From: Rhizoclosmatium globosum
Taxonomy: Eukaryota; Chytridiomycota; Chytridiomycetes; Chytridiales; Chytriomycetaceae
Assembly (NCBI GenBank): GCA_002104985.1
Contig: MCGO01000121.1
Span: forward strand, 57,211-121,210
Length of the DNA: 64,000 nucleotides
Reading direction: 5' to 3'
Shown: positions 45,167 to 57,933 of the stretch, piece after piece
How the letters are laid out: each line of letters starts with the position of its first letter
How positions within the stretch are numbered: the stretch's first letter is position 1
The notes under the pieces: model-generated
Database searches by the model: none
Seen by the model: the letters and a program-made list of their open reading frames with translations, nothing else
Told to the model about the DNA's origin: nothing
Position numbers and translations under genes: made by a program

Positions 45167-47513
45167 TTACTGGCTTTTTGGGCTTCCAGTTCTTGGTCTT
45201 GGAGTATAGTTGTACGAAGCAGCTTGAGCAGGTGGCTGCTGAGCAGCAGAAGAATATCCTTGAGGAGCGGCCGCATACTGCTGTTGTGGGGCTGGAGCAT
45301 ACCCTTCGGCTGATGGGGAATAACCTTGGGACGAAGTCTGACTGTAGTTTCGCTGGGGTGCAGTGTATGCTTGTGGGGTTGGTTGGCCGTAACCTCCTGG
45401 TTGCTGAGGATATCCTTGTGGAACTGGTTGTCCAGAGGGCTGCTGTGGGATGGAAGATGGCGGCGGGGCCGGGACGCCATATCCCTGTTGTGGAGCAAAT
45501 CCTTGTGGGGCACCATATCCCTGGGCTGGAGCGTAGTTTTGTTGAGGAGCATACGCTTGTTGTGGAGCGTATCCTTGTTGTGGAGGGTAACCAGCGTATT
45601 GCTGCTGCTGCTGTCCATACACACCAGCCGCAGCTGGGCCAACAGCAACGCTGCCTGCAGCGTATTGTGGCTGTTCTTGCCCATAAGCTACATACTGACC
45701 GGGAGCAACAGTTGGTTGTTGTGGGCTGACAGTGTTATTTCTTGGGAGGCGGGCCGCAGCAGCGTTTGCAACAACTTCATCACGAGAGACTGGTTTTTCA
45801 TCAAGTCCGTATTGAGGAACATTGCGGTCAATTGGCTTGGCAGGTCTGGTACAGTAATACACTAGTCCTCCAACCAACAAGAGCCCAGCAATACCGCCTC
45901 CAATTCCAGCGTACAAAGCAACATTTGTCGTACCCCCAGAAGTCGAACCAGTAGGCGCTGCTGGAGAAACGGTTTGGCCACGGGAAATGGGCACCGCACC
46001 GTTAATGATAGCAAGCGCATTCAGAATCGAAACGGTTTCGAATTGATCACGAGGATTTGTACCATTTGTCATCGTGTGGTCAGAACCTGAAAGCGAGGTT
46101 AGAGGATGATGAAATTACCAAGTGAACAAACAATTTACCAGCTGGAAGGTCGCGAATACAATACCAATCGTTGTTGCACATTTTGAAGTTGTTGGCAGCA
46201 GAAGCACGAATAATTTGAGCGACAGAAGCCTGGACATTGGCATCGTTCGTGTTTGAGTACAAAGTAGCCAAACCCTTGTAAACACCCCAAAGATAACCAC
46301 TTGGCTTCTTACAGCTAGAGCCATCAGCTCCACAAGAGGGATCGTAAAGGATATTGTTTTGAGTAAAGTAGGACTGGAGAAGAGCAAAGTGCTTGTGTGC
46401 CTCATTGATATAGTACGAGTCTTTCGTGGTGCCATACATCACGGAGAGACCCGCAATAGTAATACCGGTGTGGTAAGAGAGATAAACAGGGGTAGTTTGA
46501 CAGGTACTTGCATCGATACCATCAGAAATTTTGTAGCTTGAATCAAACAATGCGTTGACCATCCACTTGTATGTCTTGTCCACCAAATTTTTAATATCGG
46601 GAGAGTTAGTAATGCGATACAATCTCGCTCCCATTTCAACGAACTGGGCGTTTGTGATGGCAGATTTGTAGTATCGGTTGTTCTGAATTGTTGTTTGTCG
46701 GTCTCTCGACCAGTAAATACCACCTCCACACAGGTCATCCCAGTCCATATCCATTTCGTAAAAGGTGTTATTGGTCACTGTGATAAACTTTGGGTTGGCA
46801 CCATCAACAATATTGTGAGGAGCAACGATTCCATCCTTGAAATCTTCAGCACCAGTCATAGTTGCCAGACCCCACCATCCAATATCGTCATTCCAGCGAC
46901 CGGAGCTGGATAGAATTGGGTTGTTTCCAGCCTTAAAGGGGAGCCAAGTTTAGAAGGAAAAAGGAAAGGAAAGGAAGACGGTACCATAAAATCAGCCGTC
47001 ATTCCAATCGACAATTGCATTTGACTATCGACCCAGTCAATGTACTGACCGTCTCCGGTATATGAATAGTATTGGTAGAAGATCTACCGACAAATTGAAA
47101 AGTTCAGCTTCATGTCTAAGTCTTGTATCGGCACTCACATCCCAATAGATACCAGATTCGTGCCTGATTGTATGAATGCGGTAAGCAACAGGATACAATC
47201 GACAGAGTTGGGGTCTGTATAAACAACTCACCATTGCGAAATGTTCTCGTCCCACGCACCGTTGGAGTAAGGACTCGAATAGAACTGTTTGAGGGGACCC
47301 AACGAGGCCTTGGCAGCGGCAATGACGGCATCTTTACGAAGTTGATTGGGGGGGGGGGGGGGGGGGGGGGGGGGTTAGCCCATTGGATCACATTGGACAA
47401 GCAGCAAAGCCAGACGCACCTTTGCTGGTCAAGTCAATCGTTGCGGGTGATGGCGCCTGGGCCAATGCATTCGCTGCGAAGGCGAGACACCCCAAAATGG
47501 TCGAAACCTGCAT
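45167..47513 (-). CDS. GH76 glycosidase with membrane anchor and QGY-rich tail
   Basis: Start MQVSTILGCLAFAANALAQA (47513) is a clean signal peptide. The GH76 (alpha-1,6-mannanase, Dcw1/Dfg5 kin) domain shows YWDVSADT-like and DWDDLCGGGIYWSRDRQ segments, ITNAQFVEMGARLYRIT, YLSYHTGITIAGLSVMYG and a Cys-rich end. Then a single membrane helix (ALYAGIGGGIAGLLLVGGLVYY) and a long tail of repeated PQQGYAP/QGYGAPQ units with prion-like composition. Several introns, one containing a 27-base C tract. Family role: transglycosylation or trimming of cell-wall mannan/GPI glycans. The membrane helix replaces the GPI anchor usual in yeasts; the cytoplasmic QGY tail is unusual. Confidence 0.85.
47348..47374 (-). 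repeat. 27-base C homopolymer inside an intron
   Basis: G27 on the plus strand, C27 in the transcript of the GH76 gene, inside the 88 bp intron 47419-47332. It sits right after a GGGCTAAC branch-like site and 16 bases before the AAAG acceptor, in the place of the polypyrimidine tract. Its exact length is likely unreliable. Confidence 0.9.
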
Positions 47514-47705
47514 TGGGGGTTGGTTGGTTGATTGGTTGGTTGGGTGAAAATTTGTTGGTGTGCGTGCCTCCCACTCACCTGCCGCTTCTCCCCTTCACCA
47601 TCTGAACCCTAATAGAGAAATTAAGACTAATAATGCAATAATATTCTTATTCACAGAGGCTGTTTCAACTTATTTCAACTATCATTCCTCCGTCCTTCAA
47701 CTCTC

Positions 47706-49809
47706 TCAAAAATCAAACTCCTTCCGATACTTGTTGACATCACGGTCCGTCTGTGTCATCTCAGCAAGATCCATTCGAGACATCTAGATTCAATTAGTTA
47801 CACCATAAGGTATGATAACCCAATTACCTGGATAAACGTCCTCCGCAAAGTATCCCACAAATTCTCACTGACATTCACATAACCCAGAGCCTTCTGATCG
47901 CCGACAACGTGTAGACTCAAGGCGCCCAACAAATGTTCCGCAGCTTCGCGATAGCAACCAATATTGATGCAACTCACACCCAAATTGTATCTGCATCTCA
48001 CAAACGATGGTTTTAGCTCCAAAGCTTTACGGTATGCTTCAATAGCCTCCTCGCTTCTTCCGCTATTCGCCAATGTAGCTCCCAGTCGGTTCCAAAGCAG
48101 GTAATCCCCGCTTCTAACACGAAGAGCAGAACTGAAACAGTCAATGACCTTGTCATATTCATTCCGGTTATAAAACAGAACTCCGAGTCCGAGTTGGAGA
48201 TCTGGATCGATAACACCTTTAGATGATTGAACAGCTTGAATGAACCGAGAGGTTGTGGATTCATGAACTTCATAGGTTGAAGTGTATGAGTTTGGATCAG
48301 ATTTCTGAATATTTTCGGGAATGGCAGGGTACTTCGTCGTGAGCCATCGATTCAATGTAGCATATGCTTGTAGTTCCTGGTTTTCGTTGGTGTAGCAGAC
48401 TGAGAGTCCCATCAAAGCATCCAAGTTTCCAGGATTGAGTTGGACGGATCGTTGAAATGCTGATATGGCTGCTTCTTCCTTTTCATTTTCGGCTTGTACT
48501 TTTCCAAGATACATCCATGCCTCACTATTGTCGCTTTGGCCCATTTGGACAGCCGCCTCGAACGCAAGGGCTGCTTGACTCAAACTTCCGCCAGGAGATT
48601 CCAGAATTTTAAGGCCTTGCTCCATAGAATCCGAGTATCCCAGGTACGGGTTATCCGGTTCAAACTTGTACCCGGTCCATGGAGCGGTAACAGGGTCTGG
48701 GTCGACAACTTCTCCTTGCTGCCCTCCAAACTCATTCATGAAATCTTCATAGCCTCCATCCCATGGATTTTGCATACCTGCAGCCTCCCCCGCTTCTTCG
48801 TGCTCCGCCTTCTTCAATTCAGCCCACACGTCTCCCATTTTCTTCATCAGCGCTTGACGCTCTTCTTCCGTTGTAGCAGCATCGAAATCCATATTCGCAA
48901 ACTCCTCCTCCCAGTTTGCGGTGAATTTACCCTTGTTCTCTCCAAGAGCCTCATCAAACCCTTTGAGGTCGAGTTTTTCAAATTCATCTTTCCAAGAGTC
49001 CAAGTCTCCGTGAACATGTGATTGAGGAATAGAAGAAGCGGTCATGGGTCCTTTCCCCTTCTCATCGACAGCTTCGAACTGAGAGAATTGTTGTTGCCAT
49101 TCGCGTTCGACGATAGGATCATTGTGTTGAATTTGAGGGGTCATCGCCTGTAATGGCTGCCTGAACGATGATTGAAGGGTACTGGAATGAAGGAATTCGG
49201 AGTTCCAACCTATTTGATTTCATGAGTAATGTTGGCTGTTATCACTGTTGTGAAAACATCATACCAAGAGGTCTAGCAACAGATTTCTGAACCATTGAAT
49301 TAATTGGATGTCTCACGCTCTGTGACATGGGAACTGACTGCTGGGCGCTGTTAAAGGCATCCTCAAATGCTCCGCTCCCAACAGCCATTCCTTCGTCAAA
49401 TCGACCGAATTCTTGGGACCACCCAGAATTTGACACGCTATTAATTTGACGGTGTTGCTGTTGTTGCTGCATAATAGCTGGATTCATTGGTGCTTGAACA
49501 GGCCGTTGTGGCTGCATTTGACCCTGTTGGAAGAAGGTTTGGTTGCCCATCTACAGAGACAATTTGAGCATATCGAACTTATGGTCAATCATATTCAAAC
49601 CTGTGGTGCTGTCTGTCGTCCAAGTCTCGCTGGTCCCTGAATGTTGTGCTCAGCAAAGGTATCGATCTAGAGGAGGCACAACCAACCATTCCCATGCTAC
49701 TGCTTGAGCTTCCCGATCCCTGAAATTGAGCAGCCGATGACGACGAGGAAAGATGGTTCACAAGTCCTTTGGCCGCATTTGATGCCCCAGGAGCACAAGA
49801 AGCGTCCAT
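47706..49809 (-). CDS. PEX5: PEX5, PTS1 import receptor
   Basis: Starts MDASCAPGASNAAKGLVNHL; the N-terminal Cys is the conserved export-ubiquitination site. Several WxxxF/Y PEX14-binding motifs follow: WSQEFGRF, WQQQFSQF, WKDEFEKL, WEEEFANM. About seven TPR repeats at the C-terminus (EAWMYLGKVQAENEKEEAAI, PDLQLGLGVLFYNRNEYDKV, LLWNRLGATLANSGRSEEAI, RYNLGVSCINIGCYREA) form the PTS1-binding ring. Introns in the N-terminal part (about 49694-49645, 49607-49558, 49260-49207) and near 47827-47785 keep the frame; it ends RKEFDF*. Roughly 650 residues. Cytosolic/peroxisomal shuttle for proteins such as the SRL-ending racemase nearby. Divergent from the next gene with 166 bp between starts. Confidence 0.95.
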
Positions 49810-49975
49810 TTTTGATCAAACTTCTTTGGAGCCACATTGAGAACATATTTATTAAAAATACATTAATCAGTTAGAGAGTAAAGAGAGTAATTTGACGTGT
49901 GGGAAAGGTCAAATCGATCAGCAAAACACTTTCAAAAACTGCAGTCCACTCAGCCACTATACCCTGTCACCAACA

Positions 49976-52937
49976 ATGAGTAACACCATCAGCAATGATG
50001 AGCGCATAAAAGTACAGCAAGCATTGTAAGTTGTAGTATGTTCTATTCGTGATCCACTGATTCGAGTCAATACAGCCTGAACATCATCAAGAGTTTACCC
50101 TTCGCAGCCGCGCAGCCAGACGAGAAGCTTCAGCAGTTTGCCAATACTACTGAATTTGCATTGTTCAGTCAAGCGATGGGATCGAAGGTATTTGTGGACT
50201 TCCATATTGCATCTAAGCTTTGCTAACGTCGAATCCTTATCATGACAGCAACGATATGCCCAAATGGTCCAAACGAAACTTCACGAATTAAAAGAAAAGG
50301 GGGCACAACAGCCTAATCTTGGTCTGCAAGGAGGACCTCCCCAACAACCCCAACAACCCCAAATCAACCTGGGAATGGCGAGTAACGCGATGCAACAAAA
50401 CTCAGGGATGAATCAATCTCAATTGGCACAAATGCAACTACTTGGTCTCAATAATTCGACGCTGCTGCAAAACCAGATCCAAAATCAGATTTTGATGAAG
50501 TCGATGGCTGCAGCGTCAGGAAACACTCAGGCTATGGGTGGAATGGATATGAATATGCTAAATATGATGGGTGGTGGGCTTGGTGGTCTCCAGAACATGG
50601 GAATGGCGGCTAATTCGTTAACATCCATCAATCCGGTTGGAACGTCCACGGCTGGGGGTTTACCTATTGCAAACGCTCAAAGCCTTATGGTATTCAATGC
50701 TCAGCGAGCTCAGAAGCAACTACCGCCAATTACAATGGAGCAGCTTCAACTGTTGATCTTCCAACGACAACAACAGCAGCAGCTGCAACAACACCAACAG
50801 CAGCAACAGCAAATGGCTTTCCAACAACAACAGCAGCAACAAGCCCAAAATCAACAGTTGAATGCTCTGCTGCAAGCACAATTAATGCAAAACCAGCAAT
50901 TACAGCAGAACCCGCAAATGACTAACTTTTTGAATGTCGCACAACAGTTGCAGGCCGGAAATGGATCCCCCAGTTTAAATGCGAATTTAAACATGATGAA
51001 TCAAAAGGCACAGCAATTACAACAACAGATTTCTCAACAACAAGTACATCAACTTCTTCAACCACTTCCACAATCATCCATTGCGACCCCGAAAACCTTA
51101 CTGAATGCTACGCAGCCTTCTCTTCCACCGCTACAAACTTTACCTCCTCAGCAGCGAATCTCATTTATTGGCCGATTTATTGAGAGACTTATGGCTCAAT
51201 CTCCAAAAGTTGAGAACCTTCCACTTTCCCGGGAGCAAATTTGTGCTGCAGTTGGAATGTCAGCAGACAAACTTCCTCAAGATTATGCAAACGCGGTGAA
51301 TGAGGAGCTTTTGCGGCGATTGAAAGTCGGTAACGCTCAAGGGGGGTCACTTCAACAGGTAGCACCTTCCCCCACACCTCTGGTCGCGGCTCCAGTCGTC
51401 CCGAATCAACCGCCACAAGGTACTTCATACTAACGAAGTGAATTTTTCTAAACTTGTACTATTTACAGCACCTGTCCAAGTAAGCCCAGAAGATTTGCAA
51501 TATATTAAGAATCTTCTTCAAGAACTGCGGATTATGGTGGCAAATAGCGTTAAACTCTTGCCATTGTTTCAAAGTGTGCCTGGTAAAGAGTCACAAATCA
51601 TCATGTTGAACAAGATTGTGAGTTTTCTACCTTCCAGTTGTTTTAACATCTAATCACGTTTACAAGAAACAACTTGCAGAAATGAACTTTGCTGCTCCTG
51701 CTGATACTGTATATATAACCCGTGCAAATGCAGATGTGCTAAAGACCAAGTTAACGGAGCTCTATAATGAAGGAGAAAAGATTGTTTTGGCTTCTAGGGC
51801 AACGTCTGCTCCCACTAATATACCACCAACGCAACAAGTGCCAGCACCATCTCCGAAATTGGCAGCGAATCAAATGGATATCTGGCCTCTTGTGAATCTG
51901 AGTTTTAATAAGGCCGCCGAGATCGTGAACGCGTTTCAAAACCATGTTCGGACGCAACCAGCGAACGAAGCAGCAACTCGACAACACTTTGATGGAAAAC
52001 TTGCAGGATTCCAAACGAATATCATGCAATTGATTCAACTCGTCGCACAGTTTAAAGAGCCACAAGCATCAACGATTCACCCGCTGTTGAAACCACAGAA
52101 TCCCACACCTGTTGCAACGCCCCCTTTAAATGCGAAATCTCTTCCAACGGGGAAACAGGCCGCGACAGTAGGAAAGAAGATCAACAACTCTATCCCCAAA
52201 CTTCCGTCGCTGCCGCTTCCCTCCGCTGGTGCTGGACTAATCCCTTCTGCGATAGAAGGGAAGAAACTATTACCATCAGATATGAAGACTGAGATCAAGA
52301 CTATGCTCTCGGAGATGGGACAGAATGGAGTGTGGCGTATGGAGGGACTTGACGGAGAAACGAAGCTGGTCAAAATTGGATTCAATTATCATTTGCAGGA
52401 CGCTCAAGTTGTGAATGGTGGTGTTGATAGTGTACCAGTGGACACAAAGTTTCAAAATTTGACATCAGACATAGGTTAGTTTTTCGTGATCGTATTCCTA
52501 TATTTGTATAACCAACGGTTGTAGATGAATCGTTTGTAGACAATGATATGGAGTTTGTTCTTGGTACCGACTTTGTTGTTCCAACGGTACGACCATTTAA
52601 TGCGTCTGAAGCATTGAATTTGCACAAATTATCAATCGAAGAAGAAGTAAGGAGCATTGAATTGAGATTTAATGTCAAAGGGGTTGTTTTGGATGTTGGT
52701 GACGCGAATGTGGTTGTCAGCTTCTCCAACCCTAGAGTAGAGACGACGGAACGAGTTGTTTTCACGATCCAAGAGAAAAAACTGTATGAAGAGCGGTGTG
52801 GGGAATATAATGATGATGGTAAAATGGCTGACAGTGATGAGCTGATGGAAGTGGACGTTGAAGGATTCGGTCTTATTGATGTGTGTTCATCGGGATCGCG
52901 GCGAATGTTTGATGTTTTAACTGAATTGTATGCATAA
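49976..52937 (+). CDS. MED15-like Mediator subunit (KIX/polyQ), copy a
   Basis: N-terminal helical module over the first three exons (NIIKSLPFAAAQPDEKLQQF, TTEFALFSQAMGSKQRYAQM) resembles a KIX domain. Then come long Gln/Met/Asn-rich tracts (about 50330-51080), a helical segment (FIGRFIERLMAQSPKVENL, EDLQYIKNLLQELRIMVANS), and a C-terminal beta-rich domain with ETTERVVFTIQEKKLYEER and GSRRMFDVLTELYA. Introns 50026-50075, 50188-50248, about 51420-51469, 51618-51666 and 52475-52524. MED15 is the Mediator tail subunit that binds activators through KIX. The assignment rests on domain order and on the paired gene next door, not on a strong motif. A different polyQ coactivator is the alternative. 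Confidence 0.55.
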
Positions 52938-53031
52938 TTATTCATTTATTCATTATTTGTTACTCTGTTTTTCTCGTTCAAGTTGGTCACAGACTGAGGT
53001 GCGCAGCAGCTTCACCTGACCGCAGCCACCA

Positions 53032-55532
53032 ATGGACCAATTGGAGCGTAACAACGATGACCGATTTACAGCTCGACAGAAACTGTGAGTGACAGCCATC
53101 CCGGCACTTTACCACTTCACTCACGCACCAAACAGGTTGTCCGCGCTCAGAGAGAACCCAATCGTTACTGGACCCAACGAGCCTCTCGAAAGACTCATCA
53201 ATTATGCGAACGATGTCGAAATTGCGATTTGGAAACAGTCGCAAGAAGAGCCGCTGCGATCGAACAACGTTTATCCTCTTGGACCTGACGCTCAACCGCA
53301 GACAACTTATACGTATCTCATTAACTCAGTAATACGAACATGGCAGGATCGGCAAAAGACTCAACAGAGACCGCCTAGTCCTCCTGCATCCTCTTCATCC
53401 ACGTGCAATCTCAGCACGGATTCTAGTTTGGACCATCCAATCTCTTCCTCGCCTGATATTATACCCGCACGTTCTTCGGTCGAGTCAGTGAAACAGACCG
53501 TTGGAGAGGCTTCCCCGAAAACCATTCAAGTTCAGCAACCTACTAGCTCCGTTCACAACATGTGGCTCAAATTCAATGCAGCAAGAGATGCTAAAGGAGA
53601 ACCAACACTGTCATTGGATCGATTCATTGTGGAGCTTGAAAAGCGGAAACAACGGAAACAAATGCAAAGAATGCCAAAATATCAACCTAAAACCCCAATT
53701 ATTTCGTCTGTTTTGAGAGCAGTAGCGTCTCCTCAGTCGACAGAGGAAGCTTTTGCATCGCAGCACCAGCAGGAACAGCAAACTTCGTATTCAACAAATC
53801 ATAATAATCCCACTATGCATCTGTCTAATATCTCGAGCTCTGATTCATGTGGAAACGGAAATTCAACTTCCAAATCAACATCGACCTCGAATCTTAACCA
53901 ACCTGCCTCTACGACCCAACCAAAACGAACAGCAACTGCGCATCGATCATTTCGTTCCCGATCAAATTCATCCCAAACTCCGAAAGCATTGCGCGAGATT
54001 ACCGTTGCTGATCGTGCCCGCCTTGAAACCGAATATGTTCAATACAAGCTGAAGGATCTTTTGACAAGACTGGATTACCTGAAACATTCAGTCGTAGTGC
54101 TTCAGTGTGATCCAACAAAAAAATCCAAAGCTATTAGATTGAAGTTAATCGTACGTTTGATTGTTCGTGTGTGTGGGTTGTTGATGCTAACTCATCACGT
54201 TTTAGTGTGATGCGCTTGAAGGATGCGTCGACGCTCCGCACAAGGCTTCCATCACTCGGAGACAATTAGACATAATGATTGAAGAACTTCGCGCTTTAAC
54301 TTTGGAAGGAACGGAAGTCTTGCGCTCTCACGCAGTAAGGATTATGACGTGGTAACAACGCGATATTAACTAATGTGCAGCGACAACTCCCTGATTGGCC
54401 GCTACCAAAGATTGATCTCGCAACTGCCAGGACTTATGTTACATCTGGAAGGCGGCGTCTTGTCGGAAAGCCCGCAAATGAAGCTGAACTGAGGAAAATA
54501 ATGGATATCTCTGTGGCTCATTTTGGAACTACCTTTGCACAGCTGGAATACCTGGTTGATTTGTTCTCGCCACAGTTTGTTCGACCCACTCCCCAAAAGA
54601 TTGACCGCCGTTGCCAAAGCTTGACGCATTCTGCAGAAAAAAGCTTATCATATCAGCAGTTACAACGAAGCTCTTCGGATTCTCACCTGCAAGATGGGCA
54701 ATCGTCATTCAGCCAATTTTCTTCAACTTCCTTTGACATATATCCATCGTTTCCTTCTAGTCTCAGTCCCGAATTCGTTACACCGTCTCCCAGTGTCATG
54801 TCGGATTTATCACCAACCAATGATGGTCTGTGTCACCTCTTTGATGAACCTGAACTCCCTGAATTTGCCTGTTTTGCGACTTCAAAGCGAAGAAGGATGG
54901 ATGAATCAGATGTCAGTCACGCCGAATTATCTACAGTTGTGTCGGAAGACGCAGAGCTGGATGGGCTATGGGACTTTTTGACAAATGGAAATGACAAGAC
55001 TGGCGCTGGAAACGCTTCGCTTGGTGACGAGTTTGTAAATTGGGAAAATGGTTTGTGTTTATTTTATATTTGTGCAATTTGTCGCGTTTTAACCATATAT
55101 TTGTCAGCAGGAGATGACGGCGGTGCTGCATTTGACGCATTTGTGCAGTCCTTAACCTCAAATGAGCCCATCGTGACTTCAACAGCCCGATGCGGAATAC
55201 AAGAAGAAGTCGATAAAATCAAAGAAGTCTACCATGTTCAGAGCGAAATCCTTGAACTTCAAAATATGGGAGACGAAAGTGAAACTGTCATTGTCACGCT
55301 TAATGGATTTGCGGAAATGTGCTTATTAGAGCGCGTCGTTTTTACCATTACAGATCGAGCTCGTTACGAGAAGCTTGCTTTGAAGTCAGTTCAAAATGTT
55401 GAGGAGGTGGAGCCGGGAATAGTTGGTGTAGCGGTCACATGGAAGGAATGCTCTGGAAAAGAATCTACCTGCTCCTTGGATTCTCGGTGGATGACGGATA
55501 TATTGCATTCCCTTGTCGAATTACCTGTATAA
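53032..55532 (+). CDS. MED15-like Mediator subunit, tandem copy b
   Basis: Starts MDQLERNNDDRFTARQKL, then after an intron (53083-53133) LSALRENPIVTGPNEPLERL and INYANDVEIAIWKQS, a KIX-like helical module similar in spacing to the upstream gene. The middle is Ser/Thr/Pro-rich with only short Gln runs. The C-terminal domain (EEVDKIKEVYHVQSEILEL, CLLERVVFTITDRARYEK, DSRWMTDILHSLVELPV) shares the ERVVFTI...YE and sR-M-D-L signatures with copy a. Further introns near 54148-54206, 54336-54380 and 55049-55108. Tandem, same strand, 94 bp after copy a's stop: an old duplication that has diverged strongly in the middle. Confidence 0.5.
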
Positions 55533-55619
55533 ATTGCATTATTGATTTGTAACCTGGAAAATATAATTACAGCCTGAGTTATTCGGTTCCTGTTTCAGAA
55601 GTACTAAAATCCAATAATT

Positions 55620-57376
55620 ATGTCAGAGTTCGTCAAGTAATCTTATTTCAAAATGCTGATTGTGTTCCAGTGTTACTCGTCCTCAGCCTCAACTCCAATC
55701 GACTCTCTGACGCATCTACCGCTGTTTCTATCTATATACCCACTTCTAGTTGTCTGTGATGCATCTTCGTTTGCAGTAGCACAGCGATGGACGGCACTGG
55801 TTAAATTGGAGGTGTCGAATGTTGGATCGTGTGCATCTGGCGCGTCTCTTCAACGGTTAGTGCATATAATTGTTTGGTTTTCACTCTAATTAACTTGGTT
55901 GTATTGCGCAGTGTCACAGAGTCGCTCGTTGCAGCCCTGAGCCACAAGTTGAACGATGGCAATGGAGTCCTTATTCTACCAACAGATCTATCCGAAGAAA
56001 TCGACTGGGATTTCATTGAGCGAACCGTCTCAGTTGCAAAGGATACGACGGGGTCTTCAATTCGTGTGATTGAGGACAAGGAGGAGACATCAACCCTGTC
56101 AAAACAGAGAACAAGGGCTTTCTTTGTTTCCGGCCTGATTCGAGAGAACCTTTATTCTACTCTAGATGCATTACAACTATCGTCTAGAGTCTCGGACATG
56201 GATGAAGACGCGTGGACTCAGGCTGCGTCATTTGTGACTGGACTCAAGACATTGAATGTGGATGAATTGCATGTTATTCATCATACACATGCGGTATCGG
56301 TTGAAGCTTTAAATCAAAGCTCTGTACCTACGGTTGCGAGCGCCTATGCACGTATTGGATTGCTTGGGAATCCGTCAGGTATGTAAATCCCTCGCTTTCA
56401 TTTGGAAGACTCAGTATTCCCAAAATCACAGACGGATTCTACGGGAAAACTATTTCTCTGCTCATCAAAAACTTTAAAGCGACTGTTACGTTGACACCTA
56501 ATCCATCGCCCTCGGATCAAACTATTTCAATCCACCAAACACCACTGTTGGATCCGTTCCAGTTTGCATCTATTGCTCAACTCTCTGCATCATGTGAAAA
56601 GAATGGATATTATGGTGTTCAGCGATTGATGCTCGCCGCAGCGAAAGTGTTTGGAGTCTACTGCCGGACTTGGGAATTCACTCTGTGGAAGGCGGAGTTC
56701 TAAGAGGATTTAGTGTTGACTATGAAACCAACATTCCAAGGCATCTGTCGTATCTTACTCTACAAGATTCTAACATGATTCTTACGCCAGACAAGTCGGC
56801 CTCGCTGGTTCCTCAGCTCTTATCACGGCCTTCCTCCGTGCATTAATTCTCTATTATGGTCTCGATAACCATCCCGCATTCCCACCCCACATCCGCGCGA
56901 ACCTCGCCCTCCAAGCCGAAAAGGACGAACTCGAGTACGTAACCGTACCCTCGCTCCCAAACAGTCACATTCCATAATCATTTCTCAAACACTACAATCG
57001 CAGCATCGCATCCGGCCTCCAAGACCGCGTAATCCAAGCCTACGGCGGCCTCGTCTACATGGACTTCAACAAACCCCACATGGAATCCCACAACCACGGC
57101 ATATACACCCGCCTGCCCCTCTCCCACGCCCCACCAAACCTCTGGATCGCGTATGTCGGCGTTCCCTCAGACAGCGGGAAGATCCATAACACGATTCGGC
57201 AGCGGTTTGTGCAAGGAGATCCTGTTGTCCATGCTGCGATGGAAAAGTTTGCGGGGATTGCAAAGAGTGGAAGGGAGGCGTTGGAGAGGGGGGAGTGGAG
57301 ACGGGTTGCGGAGTTGATGGATGAGAATTTTGATACGAGGCGGGGGTTGTATGGGATGAGGTTGTTGGGGAGTTGA
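55620..57376 (+). CDS. glucuronokinase (GHMP family) with N-terminal extension
   Basis: GHMP kinase of the glucuronokinase type (phosphorylates D-glucuronate at C1 for UDP-glucuronate salvage). ARIGLLGNPSDGFYGKTIS (across an intron), VDYETNIPRQ then VGLAGSSALI (ATP loop), SGLQDRVIQAYGGLVYMDF, and AYVGVPSDSGKIH match the family in order. The upstream 200 residues (VTESLVAALSHKLNDGNG, RAFFVSGLIRENLY) are not part of the usual kinase and are unrecognised. One base is missing at about 56663-56666 (VYC to DLGIHSVEGG). The intron at about 56734-56782 would be GC-AG (AG|GCATCT...GCCAG), as this alone restores IPRQVGLAGSSA. The start is uncertain; MSEF at 55620 needs an unusual short first exon. Confidence 0.75.
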
Positions 57377-57933
57377 ATATTAGGGTGATTGAAGCGGCTA
57401 GAAGCTTGGGTATGCGGCCAAGTTTTCTGGTAGTGGTGGGTGTGTTGTTGGATTGTGGCGTGGGGAACCTGGGAAAGAGAGCGTTGAAGGACGGAGAGAG
57501 TTGAAGAGACGGATGAGAGAATTTGGGTACGTGTTTGAGGAAGTTGTCGTGGGTGATGAGGTGATTTGAGTTAAGTGAGCAGTTAATGAAAGAAGAGTAT
57601 ACGAATCAGACAATTTATTCTAAAAAGAAACAGAAAAAAGAAACAATAAAATTACAGAATGTTTCACATCATGAGTTTTTGCTGATACTTTTGTAGAAAC
57701 CAGAGGAGAAGGGGGTACTCCCGGCGATCAAAGCAAATAGATGGAAACCAAGAAAAGAGTGAGTAGTAGTTAAAGTGAGTAGCAGGTGTAAATAGAGTCT
57801 TGCATGGAGTTTTCGTTTTTCGTTTTGGAAAAGACAGAGCCAAATCAGAGGACACAGTCGCCTTTTTGAAGAAATCACTGTAGTAGAATCACATGGAGTG
57901 GAGTTTTTGAGAGGAAATTCAATGCCCTGATGA
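57377..57933. other. convergent intergenic region
   Basis: 557 bases between the convergent glucuronokinase and kinase genes. Plus side begins G-rich (57260-57560 has many GTTGGGG/GGTGGG runs), then turns AT-rich with AATAAA at 57645. No gene seen. Confidence 0.4.
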
